Shown: positions 61,851-64,000 of the stretch, piece after piece
Numbering within the stretch: position 1 is the stretch's first letter
Layout: the number at the start of each line of letters is the position of its first letter
Origin: Shinisaurus crocodilurus
Taxonomy: Eukaryota > Chordata > Lepidosauria > Squamata > Shinisauridae
Direction of reading: 5' to 3'
Assembly: GCA_021292165.1 (NCBI GenBank)
Contig: CM037878.1
Span: 16,364,471 to 16,428,470, forward strand
DNA length: 64,000 nucleotides
Notes under the pieces: model-generated
What the model saw: only the letters and a program-made list of their open reading frames with translations
The model's database searches: none
Told to the model about the DNA's origin: nothing
Program-made: the position numbers and the translations under genes

Positions 61851-62165
61851 GCCTAATAAGGTAACAGAAACAAAGATTGTTCCCTTGTTGGAGAAGGCGA
61901 ATGTGCCCGAATTCGGGGGCGGGGAGGGAGGGCGGGCGGGCGGGCGGGGAGGCAGCAGCAGGGCACCCATCCAAGTGGGATTAAGGCGGCCAGTGCAACT
62001 TTTACGAGGGCCGGCTGGGTGGCGGAGAGACTCTCCACACTGGAAGGAGCCAGTTCAAACATAATTTATGACATGTCACTCATCGTTAAAGGCGGCTGTC
62101 GTTAAGAGTTAATTGTTGCATTGTTTGCCGCCTCTACTGATAAGGATTCTCTAAGCTGCTTACAT
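61850..62165. promoter_or_regulatory. Best candidate enhancer-like element
   Basis: Two motif-dense halves flank a G-rich tract. Left: GAAACAAAGATTGTTCCC (SOX-like AACAAAG and ATTGTT). Right: CATAATTTATGACATGTCAC, GTTAAAGGCGGC, GAGTTAATTGTTGCATTG, CTGATAAGGATTC (GATA-like). Fully repeat-free. Conservation is untested. Confidence 0.4.
61914..61950 (+). other. G-quadruplex-prone G tract
   Basis: GGGGGCGGGGAGGGAGGGCG continues with three further CGGG units, giving at least seven G-runs of three or more. Confidence 0.8.
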
Positions 62166-62188
62166 GTTATCATAACTCATGGGTAACC

Positions 62189-62213
62189 AGAGAGAGAGAG
62201 AGAGAGAGAGAGA
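62189..62213. repeat. (AG)n microsatellite
   Basis: About 12 AG units. Confidence 0.95.
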
Positions 62214-62499
62214 TGTAGCAGAGGGAAAATGAAAGTGATTACTCACCGGCAAGGGGATGGCGAGGGTGATGTGGCATGGCTGCCGCAGGTGTGACTCGGG
62301 GGCACCTGAGGTCAAGCTCCCGTCCTCATTGTGTGCAGGCCTCTGACTGAGTCCTGCACGCACCATCAGCATCCAAGGAGATAATAGCGACTTATTCCTA
62401 GAGTGATACAGCCCACAACTGCTGCCCTGTGACCACGCTTGCACGGTAAAGAGTATTATGCACAGAATCCAGCCTCTTCACAACCTCCACTTTCATGCA

Positions 62500-62502
<3 letters not shown>

Positions 62503-62530
<28 letters not shown>

Positions 62531-62531
62531 G
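62503..62531. repeat. (CA)n microsatellite
   Basis: About 14 CA units. Confidence 0.95.
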
Positions 62532-62584
62532 TACGTTTCATTTTCACACCCTCAAGGGTACGTAGATAGGCTTGAAAGTGTGTG

Positions 62585-62680
62585 GTTATTTATTTATTAC
62601 TTTTCTATACCGCACAATAGCCGGAGCTCTCTGGGCGGCTCACAGCAATTAAAACCATAAAATACAACATGATAAAATGA
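62585..62680 (-). mobile_element. L2-like LINE 3' tail
   Basis: TTATTTATTTATTACTTTTC, TATACCGCACAATAGCCGGA, GCTCTCTGGGCGGCTCACAG. Confidence 0.75.
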
Positions 62681-62681
62681 G

Positions 62682-62855
62682 AGGAAGCTGCCGTATACTG
62701 AGTCAGACGGACCATCTAGCCTAGTATTGTCAACACTGACTGGCAGTGGTTCCCCAGGGTTTCAGGCAGGAGCTTTTCCTGCCCTACCTGGAGATGGAAC
62801 CGGGGATCCTTTGCATGCAAAGCAAGTGCTCTGCCACTGAGCCAGGGCCCCTTCC
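62682..62855 (-). mobile_element. tRNA-Ala-derived SINE
   Basis: GAGGAAGCTGCCGTATACTG, CCAGGGTTTCAGGCAGGAGC, GGAGATGGAACCGGGGATCC, TTTGCATGCAAAGC, GTGCTCTGCCACTGAGCCAG. Confidence 0.9.
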
Positions 62856-62876
62856 TTGGTTATCGTGGTTGTGGTG

Positions 62877-62877
<1 letters not shown>

Positions 62878-62911
<34 letters not shown>

Positions 62912-62912
62912 G
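62878..62912. repeat. (ATT)n microsatellite
   Basis: About 11 ATT units. Confidence 0.95.
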
Positions 62913-62954
62913 GTAGTTTAAAAATTATTCTTGCCAGTTTTATCCCTTCCACAG

Positions 62955-63085
62955 AGCTCAGGGAAATGTATGTTATTTCTCCCACTTCAGCCTCGTAACA
63001 ACCCCGTGAGACAGGTTAGGCGAGAGATAATGACCCAGCCCAAGGTCATCAAATTGATGAGCAGCTGAAGAGGGATTGAAGGTCA
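62955..63085 (-). mobile_element. MIR-like SINE, old copy
   Basis: CCTCGTAACAACCCCGTGAG, ACAGGTTAGGCGAGAG, CCCAAGGTCATCAAATTGAT. Confidence 0.6.
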
Positions 63086-63622
63086 AGGTTTCTGACCATC
63101 ACTTTTTGAACCAGACTGCCTTCACTGGGGAGTGAAGTCTCAGAAGAGGATGAGTGAGAAAGCATGGACCGGATTTCCTGTGAGGAGCGGGTGGGGCTTC
63201 AGTGCTCCTAACTGAACCTTGCCGCTTCCTCTGTCTAATAAAAACGGGGGGGGGGGGGCGGGAATAGGCAAAATGAGCAGACATGCTAATGCCTTTACTT
63301 TACACACGGCTGTTCCTTTGCACACAGGTGGCATACTGTGGATTATCTTGAGCCGGAATTTTGGCATGTGCACACCCATAAACACGGATGCTTTTGTTGT
63401 AGTGCCGCGTATCAAGGGCTGCGAGGCGTTTTGACATGGAAGAATGCTTATGCTCAGATCTTTCCATATCTGGTGGTTTCATAGGAGCACCAATGTAAAC
63501 ATTTTTTTTTTTTTTTAATGCAGAACTTGGTATTGGCTGCAGAGTCAGGTATCCTGAGAATGCCTGCTTTTGTTAAAAAGGAAAACAAGTTTCTAACCCA
63601 TATGGCAGTGAAAATAAGCTTG

Positions 63623-63672
63623 AAAGAACATAAGAACATAAGAAGAGCCCTGCTGGGTCAGACCAAGGGTCC
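63623..63672 (-). mobile_element. CR1/L2-group LINE 3' tail
   Basis: AAAGAACATAAGAACATAAG and AAGAGCCCTGCTGGGTCAGA, then a target for the hAT element. Confidence 0.75.
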
Positions 63673-63680
63673 ATCTAGTC

Positions 63681-64000
63681 CAGTGATGGTGAACCTATGG
63701 CACGGGTGCCACAGCTGGTACGCAGGGACCTCTCTGTGGGCACTCGAGCCATTGGTCGCCAGATCGCGAAAAGACCATCCCCTTCTGCATTCAGTGTCGG
63801 GTTTCCATAGTAACTCCTCTCCAGTCCACTCACTCCTCGCTGGCCTCCACAGGCAGGCACACTCCAACATCTCCACCTCCCCAGAAGCGGACTGCGCAGG
63901 CACCCAGCCCTCCTTCTAACTGAACAGACAGCTCAGAAGCACAGCGTGCGCACGCCCGAATCTTTGCGCGCCCGGTGAAGAGCCATGCCCTGAGACAGAG
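63681..64000. mobile_element. hAT non-autonomous element, cut by window end
   Basis: CAGTGATGGTGAACCTATGG start, preceded by ATCTAGTC as the left flank. The interior matches 55648-55950, with a small extra CGGGTGCCACAGCTGGTACG segment near 63704. The right end lies outside the window. Confidence 0.9.

Overview
The window reads as repeat-rich, gene-poor nuclear DNA of a squamate reptile (lizard-like). I infer this from the mix of repeats: CR1- and L2-clade non-LTR retrotransposons, a squamate-style L1 3' end, a 5S-rRNA-derived SINE, a tRNA-Ala-derived SINE, a MIR/CORE-like tRNA SINE and many short hAT- and PIF/Harbinger-type MITEs. The species cannot be fixed from sequence alone. I found no intact host gene, no functional tRNA or rRNA gene, and no CRISPR, operon or phage feature. 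Nearly every long open frame is a transposon remnant, a microsatellite or a palindrome arm.

Layout. 1-12 kb: unique DNA with two enhancer-like stretches (2.70-2.96 and 3.58-3.76 kb), CR1 and L2 pieces, MIR-like SINEs and the first palindromic hAT MITEs. 12.1-18.2 kb: a nest of insertions inside one element that is flanked by a 10-bp direct repeat. The nest holds a compact CRE-CCAAT-TATA promoter-like block, a GC-rich anonymous segment, an inverted-repeat element and a nearly full-length but frameshifted L2-like LINE (endonuclease plus reverse transcriptase). 18.2-33 kb: palindromic MITEs, 5S SINE, CR1 and L2-like RT fragments, and several unclassified dispersed repeats. 33.5-36.3 kb: L2 fragment, LTR-like block, L1 3' end with a Tigger-like insertion, and a CR1 3' end. 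36-53 kb: unique DNA with more enhancer-like stretches, a run of tRNA-Ala SINEs, and a 5S-like sequence split by a CpG-rich fold-back. 53-64 kb: a solo LTR, hAT elements, MIR and 5S SINEs, and a unique block at 60.8-62.2 kb that looks most like a regulatory element.

The most striking system is a set of palindromic MITEs. One group (A) starts CAGTG and makes 8-bp duplications that all fit NNNTANNN, so it is hAT, probably Buster-type. A second group (B) starts GGGNNCAATCC, makes 3-bp TWA duplications and looks like PIF/Harbinger. The two groups have unrelated ends but carry the same inner palindrome, which resembles the ZNF143/THAP11 (STAF) site. Several copies carry matching substitutions in both arms, so the arms have been kept identical.

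The three SINE families each share a 3' tail with a LINE group in the same window (5S SINE with CR1, tRNA-Ala SINE with a CR1/L2-like LINE, MIR-like SINE with L2), which shows probable SINE-LINE partnerships directly.
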